A DNA stretch of 64,000 nucleotides from CAZMXP01 sp964570285 (GTDB lineage: Bacteria > Planctomycetota > PLA2): contig CAZMXP010000026.1 of the NCBI GenBank assembly GCA_964570285.1, forward strand, positions 1 to 64,000. Reading direction: 5' to 3'. This document shows positions 25,807-34,820 of this stretch, one piece after another; within the stretch, counting starts at the first letter, position 1, and each line of letters starts with the position of its first letter. The translations under genes and the position numbers were made by a program. Below the pieces are notes generated by a model. The model ran no database searches, had not been told where the DNA came from, and worked only from the letters and a program-made list of their open reading frames with translations.

Positions 25807-28800
25807 TCAGCGCGCGGCCGGCAGGCGCGTGCGGAAGACGCGCAGCGTGCCGTCGAACGACGAGGAGGCGATCGAAGCGCCGTCGCGCGTGAAGGCGAGC
25901 GCGGTGACCCAGTTGTCGTGCGCGGCGATCCTCAGCAGCATCTCGCGGGTCGCCGGGTCCCAGAGGCGGATCGTCTTGTCGCGGCCGCCGCTCGCGAGGC
26001 GGGTGCTGTCGGGCGAGAAGGCGAGCGCCTGGACCGGGCCCGTGTGCCCGGAGAGCTGCCCCGCCGGCTCGAAGGTCGCGGAGTCCCAGAGGCGGATCGT
26101 CTCGTCGTCGCCGCCGCTCGCGTAGAGCGCTCCGTCGGCTGAGCGCGCGACCGCGCGCACGGCGCCCCCGTGCCCCTCCAGCGTGGCAAGCAGCCTTCCC
26201 GTGGCCGCCTCCCAGACCCGCACCGTGCCGTCCTCCGATGCCGAGAGCAGGCGGTCGCCCGATGCGCTTGCCGTCACGCAGGTGACGCCCCCCTTGTGGC
26301 CGGCCAGCACGACGGGCGGCGCGCTCCCGGCCAGGTCCCACAGGCGCACCGTCATGTCCGCCGAGCCGGAGACGAGGCGCCCGTCGCCGCCGACGAACGC
26401 GATCGACGTGACCGGCCCTTCGTGCCCCTCGAGCACCTTCTCCTCCCCGGACCCCTCCACGTTCCACAGGCGGATCTTCCAGTCCTCCTCGCCGGCCCCC
26501 GCCACGCGGCTCCCGGACGGGGAGAAGGCGACGGAGGCGAGCGTGCCCTCGTCGCCGCCGACCGTCGCGAGCGACTCGCCGGTGACCGAGTCCCAGAGAC
26601 GGACGGAGCCGACCCCGGCCGCCGTCGCCGCGAGGCGGTCGGCCCCGGGATCGGCCGCGAGGCCGTTGAAGAGGTCGTCCTCGCCGCGCACCTCGAGCAC
26701 GGCATTGCTGCGCGCGAGGTCCCAGAGGCGGAGCGTGCCGTCGGCCGACGCGCTCGCGAGCGTCCCGCCGGCGGGGGAGATCGCGAGCGCGTGGACCGCG
26801 TCGGTGTGGCCGACCAGCGCGCGCAGCGGCGCGCCGGCGCGGGCATCCCAGAGGCGGATCGTCTTGTCGAAGGAGGCGGTGAAGAGCCGCGTGCCCGTCG
26901 CGTTGAAGCGGAGCGCGTAGACCGGGTCGGTGTGGCCCTCGAGCGTCTTGACGCGCTTGCCTCCCTCGACGTCGTAGAGGCGCACCGTCGCGTCCAGCGC
27001 GCCCGCCGCGAGGCGCGTCCCCTGCGCGTCGAACGCGAGCGCGCGCAGCGTCGTGCCGTCCCCCTCGATCGTCGCGAGCAGCGTGCGCGTGCCGACGTCG
27101 ACGATCTGGATCGCGTCCTCCGCCGCGACGGCGAGGCGGTTGCCGTCGGGGTGGAAGGCGACCGCGTAGACGGGGGCGCCCGCGCCGTAGGGCTCGCCCA
27201 CCGGCTGGGCATTGGCGCCGTTCCAGAAGCGGACCGTCTCGTCGGTGGAGCCGGTGGCGAAGAGGTCGCCGTCGCCGCGGTAGGCGAGGCAGGTGACGGC
27301 GGTCTCGTGGCCGCTCGCGATGCCGACGAGCCCGCCGTGGCCGGGATCCCAGAGGCGCACGAACTTGTCGTCGCACGCCGCCGCGAGGCGCGTGCCGTCG
27401 GGGCGGAAGGCCACCGCGGAGACGCCGCCGCTCGCCGCCCCCTCCATCGCCGCGGGCAGCGTCAGCCGCTCGGCGCCGGACGCGACATCCCACAGCTTCA
27501 CGGTGCGGTCGTCGGAGCCGCTCGCGAGAAGCGTGCCGTCGGCCGAGAAGGCCACCGCCGTGACGCGGGCATGGTGCCCCTCGAGCCGCGCGAGGCTCGT
27601 GTCCGAGCGCAGCCGCAGGTGGCGCCACTCCCAGCCGCGCAGCGCCTCCGGGCAGGCGTCGAGGCGCAGCCTCGCCTCGCTCGTCTCGTGGACGCGCAGG
27701 CTCGCGTCGGCGGCGGCGAGGCTCGCGAGGTAGCTCTTGCGCTCGGCCTCCTCCCCCTTCAGCCGCGCCTCCCGCTCGCTCGCCCGCGCCTCCCGCTCGC
27801 TCGCGCGCGCCCGGTCGCGCGCGAGCACCGTCTGCTCGTGGGCGGCGCCGATCTCGCGCACCTTGCGGCGGTCCTGCCACGCGACGTAGCTCAGCGCGAC
27901 GATCGCCGTGACCACGAGCCCGAGGATCGAGGCGGCGATCGTGCGGTTGCGGCGCACCCACTTGCGGAACTCGGCCAGCGCGCCGGTCTGGTAGGCGCGC
28001 ACGACGCGCCCCTCCAGATACGCGCGCAGGTCCTCCGCCATCGCGTCCACCGTCGGGTAGCGGTCGTCGGGCTTGCGCGCCATCGCCTTCTCGCAGACCG
28101 CGGCGAGTTCGGGGGCGACGGTCTTGTCGATCTGATGGATGGGGGTCGGGGGGCCCGAGAGCAGGCGCGTCAGCACGGTGCCCGCGCTCGTCGGGGCGCC
28201 CGGCTCCACGTAGGGCATCCGGCCGGTGAGCAGCGTGTAGAGCAGCGCGCCGAGCGAGTAGATGTCCGCGCGGAAGTCGAGGTCGGCGACGCGCCCCTCC
28301 GCCTGCTCCGGCGGCATGTAGGTGGGGGTGCCGACCACCGTGCCGTCCATCGTCAGCAGCGGCGACTCCTCGGAGCGGTCGCTGATGGCGATCTGGTCGG
28401 TGCGGTCGGTCTTGACGCCGCTGAGCATCACCGACTGCATCGGGTCCACGCGCAGGTCGTGCGAGTCCTTGCGGCCGACCACCTTCGCGAGCCCCCAGTC
28501 CATCACGTAGGTCTCGCCGAACTTGCCGACCATCACGTTGGCGGGCTTCAAGTCGCGGTGGATGACGCCTTTGCTGTGCGCGTAGGCCATCGCCTCGCAG
28601 ACCTTCAGGATCACGCCGAGGCAGCGGACGGTGTTCCACCCCTCCTCCCCGGCGCGCGAGAGGCGGAACACCTCCGAGAGCTCCACCCCCTTCACCATGC
28701 GCATCGTGAAGAAGACGTGCCCCTTCGCGTCGATGCCCAGCTCGTGGACCGGGACGACGCCCGGGTGGTCGAGCTGGCCCGTGATCTGCGCCTCCTCGAG

Positions 28801-29292
28801 GAAGCGGCTCACCGTCTGCGCGTTCTCCGGCGAGCGGTCCTCGGGCCGGAGCTTGCCGCGCATCGACTTCATCGCCAGCGTGCGGCGCAGGTCCTCGTCC
28901 CAGACGCGCAGGATCACCCCCATCCCGCCGCGGGCGACCTCCTCCTGCAGCGAATAGCGCGCGGTGAGGGCGATCCGCTCGGCGAGCCGCTTCAGCCTCG
29001 TCGAGAGGGACTGGTCGCCGGCCGCACCCTCCTCGGGCGCGATCTCCACGTCGGGCCGCTCGTTGCCGAAGAACTCGCGCAGCACGTGCGAGATCGGGCG
29101 CGCCGCGTCGCCGGGGGAGCTCTCGAGCATCGTGGCGGTCGTCTGCCGCCGCCAGACGTCGTGGAGCAGCCGCAGCCGGTCGGCGATCTCCGGCCGCGCC
29201 GCGCAGAAGGCGTCGAAGTCGGCCGCGCGGTCCTCGCGCAAGGCGAGCAGATAGGCCGCGAACCCGGCCTCCGCCGCTTCCTCGTGAGCCAC
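25807..29292 (-). CDS. Ser/Thr protein kinase with C-terminal WD40 repeats
   Basis: The 1161-residue membrane protein has a kinase domain (residues about 113-430) with the glycine loop RGGMGV, Lys142, HRDLKPAN with Asp247, DWG (Asp265) in place of DFG, and GTPTYMPPEQ. A transmembrane segment (about 451-472) and a coiled-coil segment (about 478-530) lead to about a dozen WD40 repeats (pattern GH...V..LAFSPDG..LASGS.D.TIRLWD), predicted to be outside the cytoplasm. This architecture is common in Planctomycetota. It should sense an extracytoplasmic or envelope signal and phosphorylate cytoplasmic targets. I chose GTG at 29292 because GGAGGGAG lies about 9 bases upstream; the GTG at 29358 has no ribosome site. 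It stands alone, not in an operon. Confidence 0.93.
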   Translation of the reverse strand: MAHEEAAEAGFAAYLLALREDRAADFDAFCAARPEIADRLRLLHDVWRRQTTATMLESSPGDAARPISHVLREFFGNERPDVEIAPEEGAAGDQSLSTRLKRLAERIALTARYSLQEEVARGGMGVILRVWDEDLRRTLAMKSMRGKLRPEDRSPENAQTVSRFLEEAQITGQLDHPGVVPVHELGIDAKGHVFFTMRMVKGVELSEVFRLSRAGEEGWNTVRCLGVILKVCEAMAYAHSKGVIHRDLKPANVMVGKFGETYVMDWGLAKVVGRKDSHDLRVDPMQSVMLSGVKTDRTDQIAISDRSEESPLLTMDGTVVGTPTYMPPEQAEGRVADLDFRADIYSLGALLYTLLTGRMPYVEPGAPTSAGTVLTRLLSGPPTPIHQIDKTVAPELAAVCEKAMARKPDDRYPTVDAMAEDLRAYLEGRVVRAYQTGALAEFRKWVRRNRTIAASILGLVVTAIVALSYVAWQDRRKVREIGAAHEQTVLARDRARASEREARASEREARLKGEEAERKSYLASLAAADASLRVHETSEARLRLDACPEALRGWEWRHLRLRSDTSLARLEGHHARVTAVAFSADGTLLASGSDDRTVKLWDVASGAERLTLPAAMEGAASGGVSAVAFRPDGTRLAAACDDKFVRLWDPGHGGLVGIASGHETAVTCLAYRGDGDLFATGSTDETVRFWNGANAQPVGEPYGAGAPVYAVAFHPDGNRLAVAAEDAIQIVDVGTRTLLATIEGDGTTLRALAFDAQGTRLAAGALDATVRLYDVEGGKRVKTLEGHTDPVYALRFNATGTRLFTASFDKTIRLWDARAGAPLRALVGHTDAVHALAISPAGGTLASASADGTLRLWDLARSNAVLEVRGEDDLFNGLAADPGADRLAATAAGVGSVRLWDSVTGESLATVGGDEGTLASVAFSPSGSRVAGAGEEDWKIRLWNVEGSGEEKVLEGHEGPVTSIAFVGGDGRLVSGSADMTVRLWDLAGSAPPVVLAGHKGGVTCVTASASGDRLLSASEDGTVRVWEAATGRLLATLEGHGGAVRAVARSADGALYASGGDDETIRLWDSATFEPAGQLSGHTGPVQALAFSPDSTRLASGGRDKTIRLWDPATREMLLRIAAHDNWVTALAFTRDGASIASSSFDGTLRVFRTRLPAAR

Positions 29293-29415
29293 GCTGAGCG
29301 CTCCCTCCGGTTCCCGATCGGTCGCGAGACGAAAAAACGCACCACCCGCGGCGGCCACACGGCCGCCGCGCCGTCAGGCTTCCAATCTACTCGATGGCGG
29401 CGGACAGGGCGGGGC

Positions 29416-29434
29416 GGCGGCCGGCGAGGCCGCC
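29416..29434. terminator. GC hairpin downstream of the small membrane protein
   Basis: GGCGGCC and GGCCGCC arms enclose a GGCGA loop just past the minus-strand stop at 29457. It could end transcription of the long ABC/FG-GAP/GspK operon, though a T-run is not evident. Confidence 0.4.
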
Positions 29435-29456
29435 CCCGGGCCCCCCGCTCATCCGG

Positions 29457-29912
29457 CTACTTCAGGATCTGGTCGCGCGTCGTGATCTTCGCTCCCGCGT
29501 AGGCCATCAGCACAAGCCCCGCGAGCATCACGAATCCCCAGAAGTTCTTCAGTTCGTCGATGAGCATCCCGAGGGCGGGCATCACCGCCGCGAGAACGAG
29601 AAGCCGTCCGTGGAGCTTGTCGGGGAGCAGGCGCACGCCGAAGAGGCGCGTGATCACGAGGAAGAGCACGCCGATGGCGCCGATGAAGCCGAGGGTGTGC
29701 ATCCACGGCTGCACGAAGTTGCTGAAGGGACCGCCGAACTTGAAGAGGGCGCTCCAGCGGTTGTCGAACGTGAAGGCGAGAAGGAAGGCGAGCGCGGCGA
29801 CGCCGACGATCTTCTCCGCCAGGGGCTGCTTCTTGAATTCCGCTGCCACCGCCGCGACGTCGCGCTTGCCGCCGCTCGCGGCCGAGGCGCCTTGATCCGG
29901 GCTTGCCACCAT
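29457..29912 (-). CDS. Small four-helix membrane protein
   Basis: The 151-residue protein has about 35 soluble residues followed by four predicted transmembrane helices (KIVGVAALAFLLAF, TLGFIGAIGVLFLVI, LLVLAAVMPALGMLI and FVMLAGLVLMAYAG). No family is recognised. ATG at 29912 is chosen over 29930 because AAGGAG sits 6 bases before it. It lies 84 bases downstream of the GspK-like gene on the same strand, so it may be the last member of the ABC/FG-GAP/GspK operon, but it could also have its own promoter. Confidence 0.75.
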   Translation of the reverse strand: MVASPDQGASAASGGKRDVAAVAAEFKKQPLAEKIVGVAALAFLLAFTFDNRWSALFKFGGPFSNFVQPWMHTLGFIGAIGVLFLVITRLFGVRLLPDKLHGRLLVLAAVMPALGMLIDELKNFWGFVMLAGLVLMAYAGAKITTRDQILK

Positions 29913-29996
29913 GTCGTTCTCCTTGTCCACCGGCGCCCGTCGCGGGCGCCATCGGGGGGGGATTGTACGCTTCCGCCCCGGCGGCCGGGAAGGGGG

Positions 29997-31340
29997 CTAT
30001 CCGCCCTGCCCCTCCCCGTCGGTCGCCGGCGCCACCGGCAGGTCCCGGAGGTCGGCGGCGCGGACCTCGGACTGCCAGGTGATCGTCCCCCTCGCGTGGC
30101 GCTCGAGGATGAGCCGCTGCTGGCGCACGAAGTTCTCGCGCACCGCGGTGACGGTCACCGAGAAGAAGTTGCTCCGCACGGCGAAGTCGCGCCCCGGGTC
30201 GATCGCGTTGCGCAGCAGGAACCCGGTGTCCCGCAGCGAATCGACCTTCTGCGTCAGGTCGTTGACGCTCGCGTAGGCGTTGCTCGTCTCCTCCTCGGAA
30301 GAGGTGGTGGTGGTGGTCGTCGCCGCCGCCTCCTCCTCCTCGCGCGCCTTCCGGTCCTCCTCGCGACGCTCGAGGTCCTCGGGGGTGTTCAGGTAGCCGC
30401 CGCGGCCGGTGAAGATCGCCTCGGCGACCTCGCGCTGCCCCTGGTCCTCGCGGAACAGCGCCCGGAGCACCTGCACCGGCGCGGTGTTCGGGTTGATCGC
30501 GGTCGTGCCGTGCACGGTCAGGAAGTCGGCGAGGTCGGGCATGCGCTGGTTGCTCGCGAGGTCGGTGAAGCGCTCGAGCAGGCGCTTCTCGAGGAAGAGC
30601 CGGTGGCAGAAGACCAGGTCGCGCACGGTCAGCACGCCCTGCTTGGTGTCGGACGTCGGCGCGGGCAGGTCGGAGGCGCGCACCCGCTCGTCGCGCTCCT
30701 CGCCGCGCAGGAAGTGCACGATCGCCTCGGCCACCTCCTTCGCCTCCTGGTCGTCGAGGTCCCACTCGCTGTCGGAGAAGTCGCCGAAGCGCGGGTCGCG
30801 GAAGAAGTCGAGCAGGTTCTTCAGCACCTCCTGCGCCCGCGCGCGGCGCTGCGCGTCGTTGTGCCGCAGCAGGTTCAGGTTGAACTTCCCCTGCTCGTCG
30901 GTCACCTCGGTGTAGAGCGTGATCGAGTCGCCCGCCTCCTCGTCGCCGCGCTTGACGACGAGGCTCGTGCCGCCGCCCTCGGTGTCGGGGCCCCAGAGGT
31001 CGCTCGCGTGGTCGGCGGCGCCCTGCTGCTGGCCCATCTTCTCGTCGTCCACGAGGTCGCGCACGAGCCTGAGCCGCATCTGGTGCACGCGCGCGTGGAT
31101 CGCGAACTTGAACTGCTGCGTCGCGAGCAGGTTGTTCGCGAGCTGCTCGCCGATCGTCACCTCGAAGTCGAGCTGCGTCATGATGATGGCGACGAGCGGC
31201 AGGATGATCAGCACGAGGATCAGCGCGATCCCGCGCTCGGAGGGGCGGGCGGCGCGCGGCGCCGCCGACCCCCCGGGAGGGTCCGGCGGGGGCACGGGAG
31301 GCATGATGGGGATCCCACTCCGACGCCTGCGGGCGCTCAT
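29997..31340 (-). CDS. GspK-like type II secretion minor pseudopilin
   Basis: The 447-residue protein has a basic N-terminus, then ERGIALILVLIILPLVAII, a prepilin-type segment with the Glu five residues into the mature part, and a large periplasmic domain. GspK features include an early NLL..Q..K..IHAR helix, TTAINPNTAPVQVLRALF (the helix-hairpin-helix-like repeat), and a later VTVTAVRE strand region. GspK caps type II pseudopilus tips or related type IV filament systems. An unusual insert carries a Glu-rich run followed by Thr6 (residues about 330-350). ATG at 31340 overlaps the upstream FG-GAP gene (ATGA), and AGGAAG precedes it. It is far from any other secretion genes in view, so it may serve a dedicated exporter. 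Confidence 0.85.
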   Translation of the reverse strand: MSARRRRSGIPIMPPVPPPDPPGGSAAPRAARPSERGIALILVLIILPLVAIIMTQLDFEVTIGEQLANNLLATQQFKFAIHARVHQMRLRLVRDLVDDEKMGQQQGAADHASDLWGPDTEGGGTSLVVKRGDEEAGDSITLYTEVTDEQGKFNLNLLRHNDAQRRARAQEVLKNLLDFFRDPRFGDFSDSEWDLDDQEAKEVAEAIVHFLRGEERDERVRASDLPAPTSDTKQGVLTVRDLVFCHRLFLEKRLLERFTDLASNQRMPDLADFLTVHGTTAINPNTAPVQVLRALFREDQGQREVAEAIFTGRGGYLNTPEDLERREEDRKAREEEEAAATTTTTTSSEEETSNAYASVNDLTQKVDSLRDTGFLLRNAIDPGRDFAVRSNFFSVTVTAVRENFVRQQRLILERHARGTITWQSEVRAADLRDLPVAPATDGEGQGG

Positions 31341-32740
31341 TTCTTCCTGCTCCGGAGCAGATAGAGGCGGTCGGGCCGGCGGCCCGCGCCGCGGTAGTGC
31401 AGCAGGATATCGGAGATGCCGTCCCCGTCGAAGTCGAGCGCGCTGCTCTTGACCGAATCGAAGTCGGCGCAGTCGGGCACCGCGATCCGGAAGGCCGCCT
31501 CCTCCCGGTAGACGATGCCCGCGGCGCCCCGGCGGACCGCGAGCTCCCTTGTCCCCTCCGTCACGAGCAGGTCCTTGCGGCCGTCGCCGTCGAGGTCGCC
31601 GCCGTACTCGACGATCACGAGGCCCGAGATGCGGATGCGCCCCGCCTCGTCGGTCGCCACCCTCACGCGGATCGGCACCGTGATCTGCGACGTCGCGCTC
31701 GGCGGGATGCAGGCGGGGCCGCCCCGGTTGACGAAGAGGGGCACGAGCACGAGCACCTCGCCTCGGGCGACCACGCGCACGGCGTCCTGGATCGTGGGTC
31801 GCGCGACGTAGGGGAACGCGAGGTCGGGCAACCCGTCGCCGTCGAGATCCTCGATCACGGGATGGCGCATGTCGCCCGGCAGCGAGAGGCGGATGCGGTG
31901 CGCCTCGCGCAGCCCCTTCTGCGGGTGGGCGACGAGCACGGTGATCTTGCCCTCCCTGCGCCTGACCGCGACGAGGTCGGTCTGGCCGTCGCGGTTGAGG
32001 TCGACGAAGTTCAGGTCCGCGTCCGCCGCCTCGTCGATCGCCAGGTCGAACCGCCGCGCCGCGTCGAAGCGCCCCGCCGCGTCGCCGGGGTAGACGCGCA
32101 GCCCCGTGCGCGTCAGCACGGCGAAGTCGGGCCGGAGGTCTCCATCGAAGTTCCCGTCCTGCCAGAGGCCGAACGCATGCCGCGCGACCACGCGCTCGCT
32201 CGACGCCTCCGCCCAGGTCTCGCCGGTCTCGTCGACCTGCGGCGGCAGCGCGATCGTCCCGCCGGAAGAGAGCGTGAGCGCGTAGCCGTCGAGGGAGGTG
32301 TCGATGAAGTCGGGCTGGCCGTCGCGGTCGAGGTCGCGGAAGAACCCTCGCCAGAGGAGATTGAGGGGGCGCGGGGGCAGCCCCGGCCCGCTCGCGTAGG
32401 CCAGACGGCGCGGGCCCCCGAGGAACGGCAGCGCCCAGTAGGCCTCGGCGGTGCGCGCGACGACCTCCAGCGCCCGGCCCTCGCCGGTCGGCCCGAGATC
32501 GAAGAGGGCCGTCCCCTGCGGCAGCGCCACCCGCGCATCGGGCGCCGGGGCCAAGGTTCCCCCGCGCCCCCTCCAGAACCACGCCTCGCCCGGGGCGACC
32601 GCCACGAGGTCGTCGCGCCCGTCCCCGTCGCAGTCGCGCGCGATCGCGTAGGTGACCACCGGGGGCGAATCGAGCGGGACCACCTCGTGCTCCGCGAAGG
32701 CGACGGCGGCCGCGGAAACCAGCAGCAGCGCGCCCCTCAC
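31337..32740 (-). CDS. FG-GAP/VCBS repeat exported protein (second of pair)
   Basis: The 467-residue protein has a signal peptide (ALLLVSAAAVAFAEHE) and about seven FG-GAP units, visible as DCDGDGRDDLV, DLDRDGQPDFID, NFDGDLRPDFA, DLNRDGQTDLV, DLDGDGLPDLA, DLDGDGRKDLL and DFDGDGISDIL. Even spacing implies one beta-propeller with bound calcium ions. GTG at 32740 overlaps the stop of the upstream FG-GAP gene and its own stop overlaps the GspK-like start, so it is produced together with them. The mature protein is predicted outside the cytoplasm. It is likely a surface or filament-associated protein; the cargo of the adjacent pseudopilus is a possibility but only inference. Confidence 0.87.
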   Translation of the reverse strand: MRGALLLVSAAAVAFAEHEVVPLDSPPVVTYAIARDCDGDGRDDLVAVAPGEAWFWRGRGGTLAPAPDARVALPQGTALFDLGPTGEGRALEVVARTAEAYWALPFLGGPRRLAYASGPGLPPRPLNLLWRGFFRDLDRDGQPDFIDTSLDGYALTLSSGGTIALPPQVDETGETWAEASSERVVARHAFGLWQDGNFDGDLRPDFAVLTRTGLRVYPGDAAGRFDAARRFDLAIDEAADADLNFVDLNRDGQTDLVAVRRREGKITVLVAHPQKGLREAHRIRLSLPGDMRHPVIEDLDGDGLPDLAFPYVARPTIQDAVRVVARGEVLVLVPLFVNRGGPACIPPSATSQITVPIRVRVATDEAGRIRISGLVIVEYGGDLDGDGRKDLLVTEGTRELAVRRGAAGIVYREEAAFRIAVPDCADFDSVKSSALDFDGDGISDILLHYRGAGRRPDRLYLLRSRKK

Positions 32741-33990
32741 CGGCCACCGCCGACGAGGAGGATGCCCCGTGCGCCGGGCACGGCCGCCAGCGTCCTGCCC
32801 CGCGCGACACGTCCCGGCGCCGGCCACTCGGCCTTGCCCTTCTCGTGGAAGGCGCCCGTCGCGTCCGCGGAGAGCAGCGCGACCCCGGTGCCCAGCGAGA
32901 GGGCCTCCGGGTGGCCGTCGCCGTCGAGGTCGGGCAGGAAGGTCACGGGAGGGCGCGGGTTCTCGCTGAACGCGCTCAGCGGCACCGCCTCGCGCAGCGT
33001 CCATGCGGGCTCGCGGGCGAACTGCCCCTGCTCGAAGCGGAAGCCGTGGTAGTGGCCGGGCGCCGTGCCCGTGGCCGCGGCGAGCAGCGAGGTGTTGATC
33101 GTCGCGAGCACGAGGTCGAGATCGCCGTCCCCGTCGAGGTCGAGCAGGTCGGACTTCAGCAGGGCGCCCGCGAGCTTGAGCATGCTGGCCGGGCGGTGGA
33201 ACCCCTTGCGCTCGAGGTCGTAGAGCTTGCCGTTGGGCCAGTGCATCGCGGTCGCCTCGAAGGCGCCGAAGAAGCCCGTGCTTCCCCTCGCGGTGACGAC
33301 GAGCACGTCGAGGCGGCCGTCGCCGTCGATGTCGCGGAGGAAGACGTGGTTGCGCCGGATCTCCTCGGCGGCCTGCCCGCTCGTCGCGAGGGGCAGCGAG
33401 ACGCGCGCGCTCTCGGCGGCGCCGCGGAAGGCGACGATGTCGCCGTTCTGGAAGAAGACCAGCTCGCGCCCGCGGCCCGACCAGTCGCCGACGACCGGCA
33501 GCGGGATCTCCCAGCGGACGGCGAACTCCTCGTTGCGCTTGATCTCGAGCGATGTGGAGGGGGCGAGGGGGACGAGGGTGCCGAGCGCGTCGAAGCCGTC
33601 GCGGCTCGCGAGGATGGGGTCGTCGCGGCCGTCGCCGTCGAGGTCGCCGGGGGAGGCGAGCAGCACCGGATCGCCGCCCCCGAGCATGGCGAGCAGCGAC
33701 GCGGGGCCGCCGTCGGCCTCCTCCCACGCGCCGAACGGATCTTTCACCGCGCGGTAGCGGCCCGCGCGCACGACGCCGAGGAGGCCCCGCCCGACGACCG
33801 CGAGCGGCGGCGCGGGGCGGCGCAGGATGGCGGTCGTGCCCCCGCGGCGCAGCAGGATCTCGCGCTTCGTCACCGCGACGAGGTCTTCGAGGCCGTCGGC
33901 ATCGAGGTCGGCCAGGCGCACGTCGAGGACGGGCTCCTCCCACGGGAGCGGTTCGAGCGACAGGGCGAGGAGCAACAGCGCGGGATGCAT
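32737..33990 (-). CDS. FG-GAP/VCBS repeat exported protein (first of pair)
   Basis: The 417-residue protein begins MHPALLLLALSLEPLPW, a signal-like segment with an unclear cleavage site, followed by about five FG-GAP units (DLDADGLEDLV, DLDGDGRDDPI, DIDGDGRLDVL, DLDGDGDLDLV, DLDGDGHPEAL). It is related in pattern to the next gene, suggesting duplication. ATG at 33990 begins 2 bases after the permease stop, and its own stop overlaps the next GTG, so it is part of the coupled operon starting with the ABC ATPase. Calcium-dependent propeller folding outside the membrane is expected from the family. The function is not known. Confidence 0.85.
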   Translation of the reverse strand: MHPALLLLALSLEPLPWEEPVLDVRLADLDADGLEDLVAVTKREILLRRGGTTAILRRPAPPLAVVGRGLLGVVRAGRYRAVKDPFGAWEEADGGPASLLAMLGGGDPVLLASPGDLDGDGRDDPILASRDGFDALGTLVPLAPSTSLEIKRNEEFAVRWEIPLPVVGDWSGRGRELVFFQNGDIVAFRGAAESARVSLPLATSGQAAEEIRRNHVFLRDIDGDGRLDVLVVTARGSTGFFGAFEATAMHWPNGKLYDLERKGFHRPASMLKLAGALLKSDLLDLDGDGDLDLVLATINTSLLAAATGTAPGHYHGFRFEQGQFAREPAWTLREAVPLSAFSENPRPPVTFLPDLDGDGHPEALSLGTGVALLSADATGAFHEKGKAEWPAPGRVARGRTLAAVPGARGILLVGGGR

Positions 33991-33992
33991 CG

Positions 33993-34820
33993 TCAGTCGG
34001 TGAGGTCGGCGCGGGAGAAGAGGAGCGCCGCGAGCAGCGGGAGGCCCAGGGCCGCCCCCAGCGCCCCGAGCGCGGCGCCCGCGCCGTACTCGGGCCAGTG
34101 GCGGGTGGCGAGCATGCGGCCATGCTCCTCGAGTTGCGCGAGGAAGTCGCCCGCCGCGCGGAAGGGGAGCAGGCGCGCCGCCTCCTTCGAGAGGCCGAGC
34201 ACCTCGGGCAGGAAGTTGAGCGGGACCGCGACGGCGAAGGCGACGATCACCGCCGCGGCCGAGCCCGCGACCAGCGCGGAGACGAGCAGGCCGATGCCCG
34301 TGGCGGAGAGCAGCGCGGGCAGCACCGCGAGGACGGTCGCGTAGAGCCGGCCGCGCATCGCGCCCGCGGCGAGGTCGGGCGAGACCTCCGTCTCGCCGAC
34401 GAACTCGAACCCCTCGGTCTCAGCCTCGAGGACGAGATCGCCGAACGGCTTGCCGGCGGCGGTGCCGAAGGCGGCGAGCGTCACGACGGCGAGGAAAAGC
34501 AGCGCCGCCGCCGCGAGCGCGCACGCCTTGCCGAGCACGAAGCCCGATCGCGTCACGGGCCGCGGCAGGAGCCAGCGCACGGTGCCCTGCGTGCGTTCGC
34601 CGGCGACGGAGACGGCCGCGATGCCGAGCAGGAAGAAGCCCGCCGTCTTCGCACCCGCCCCGAGCGCGGCGCCGAAGACGAGATAGCCGTTGCCGTCGAA
34701 GGGCGCGTGGCGCCCGAAGGCCCAGGTGATCCCGGCGGCGGCGAGCAGCCCGACGGGCAGCATCGGGCGCGTGAGGAGATCGAAGAGTTCCGCGCGGAAC
34801 GCGGGCAGGAAACCCTTCAC
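33993..34820 (-). CDS. ABC-2 type transporter permease
   Basis: The 275-residue integral membrane protein has about six hydrophobic helices (for example TAGFFLLGIAAVSVAGERTQG, ALAAAALLFLAVVTLAAFG, ATGIGLLVSALVAGSAAAVIV and GAALGALGAALGLPLLAALLF). The ERTQGTVRWLLPRPVTRSGF stretch is the coupling-helix pattern of ABC-2 permeases, which pair with an ATPase for export of polysaccharides, drugs or proteins. GTG at 34820 overlaps the stop of the ATPase gene (GTGA), so the two are coupled. A large loop between helices, FGDLVLEAETEGFEFVGETE, is probably extracytoplasmic. The substrate is unknown. Confidence 0.88.
   Translation of the reverse strand: MKGFLPAFRAELFDLLTRPMLPVGLLAAAGITWAFGRHAPFDGNGYLVFGAALGAGAKTAGFFLLGIAAVSVAGERTQGTVRWLLPRPVTRSGFVLGKACALAAAALLFLAVVTLAAFGTAAGKPFGDLVLEAETEGFEFVGETEVSPDLAAGAMRGRLYATVLAVLPALLSATGIGLLVSALVAGSAAAVIVAFAVAVPLNFLPEVLGLSKEAARLLPFRAAGDFLAQLEEHGRMLATRHWPEYGAGAALGALGAALGLPLLAALLFSRADLTD

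Noticed and set aside
26170..29502. An 1110-codon plus-strand open frame over the kinase gene
   Set aside because: It is the antisense shadow of the WD40 repeats and kinase domain; no start site or domain supports it.
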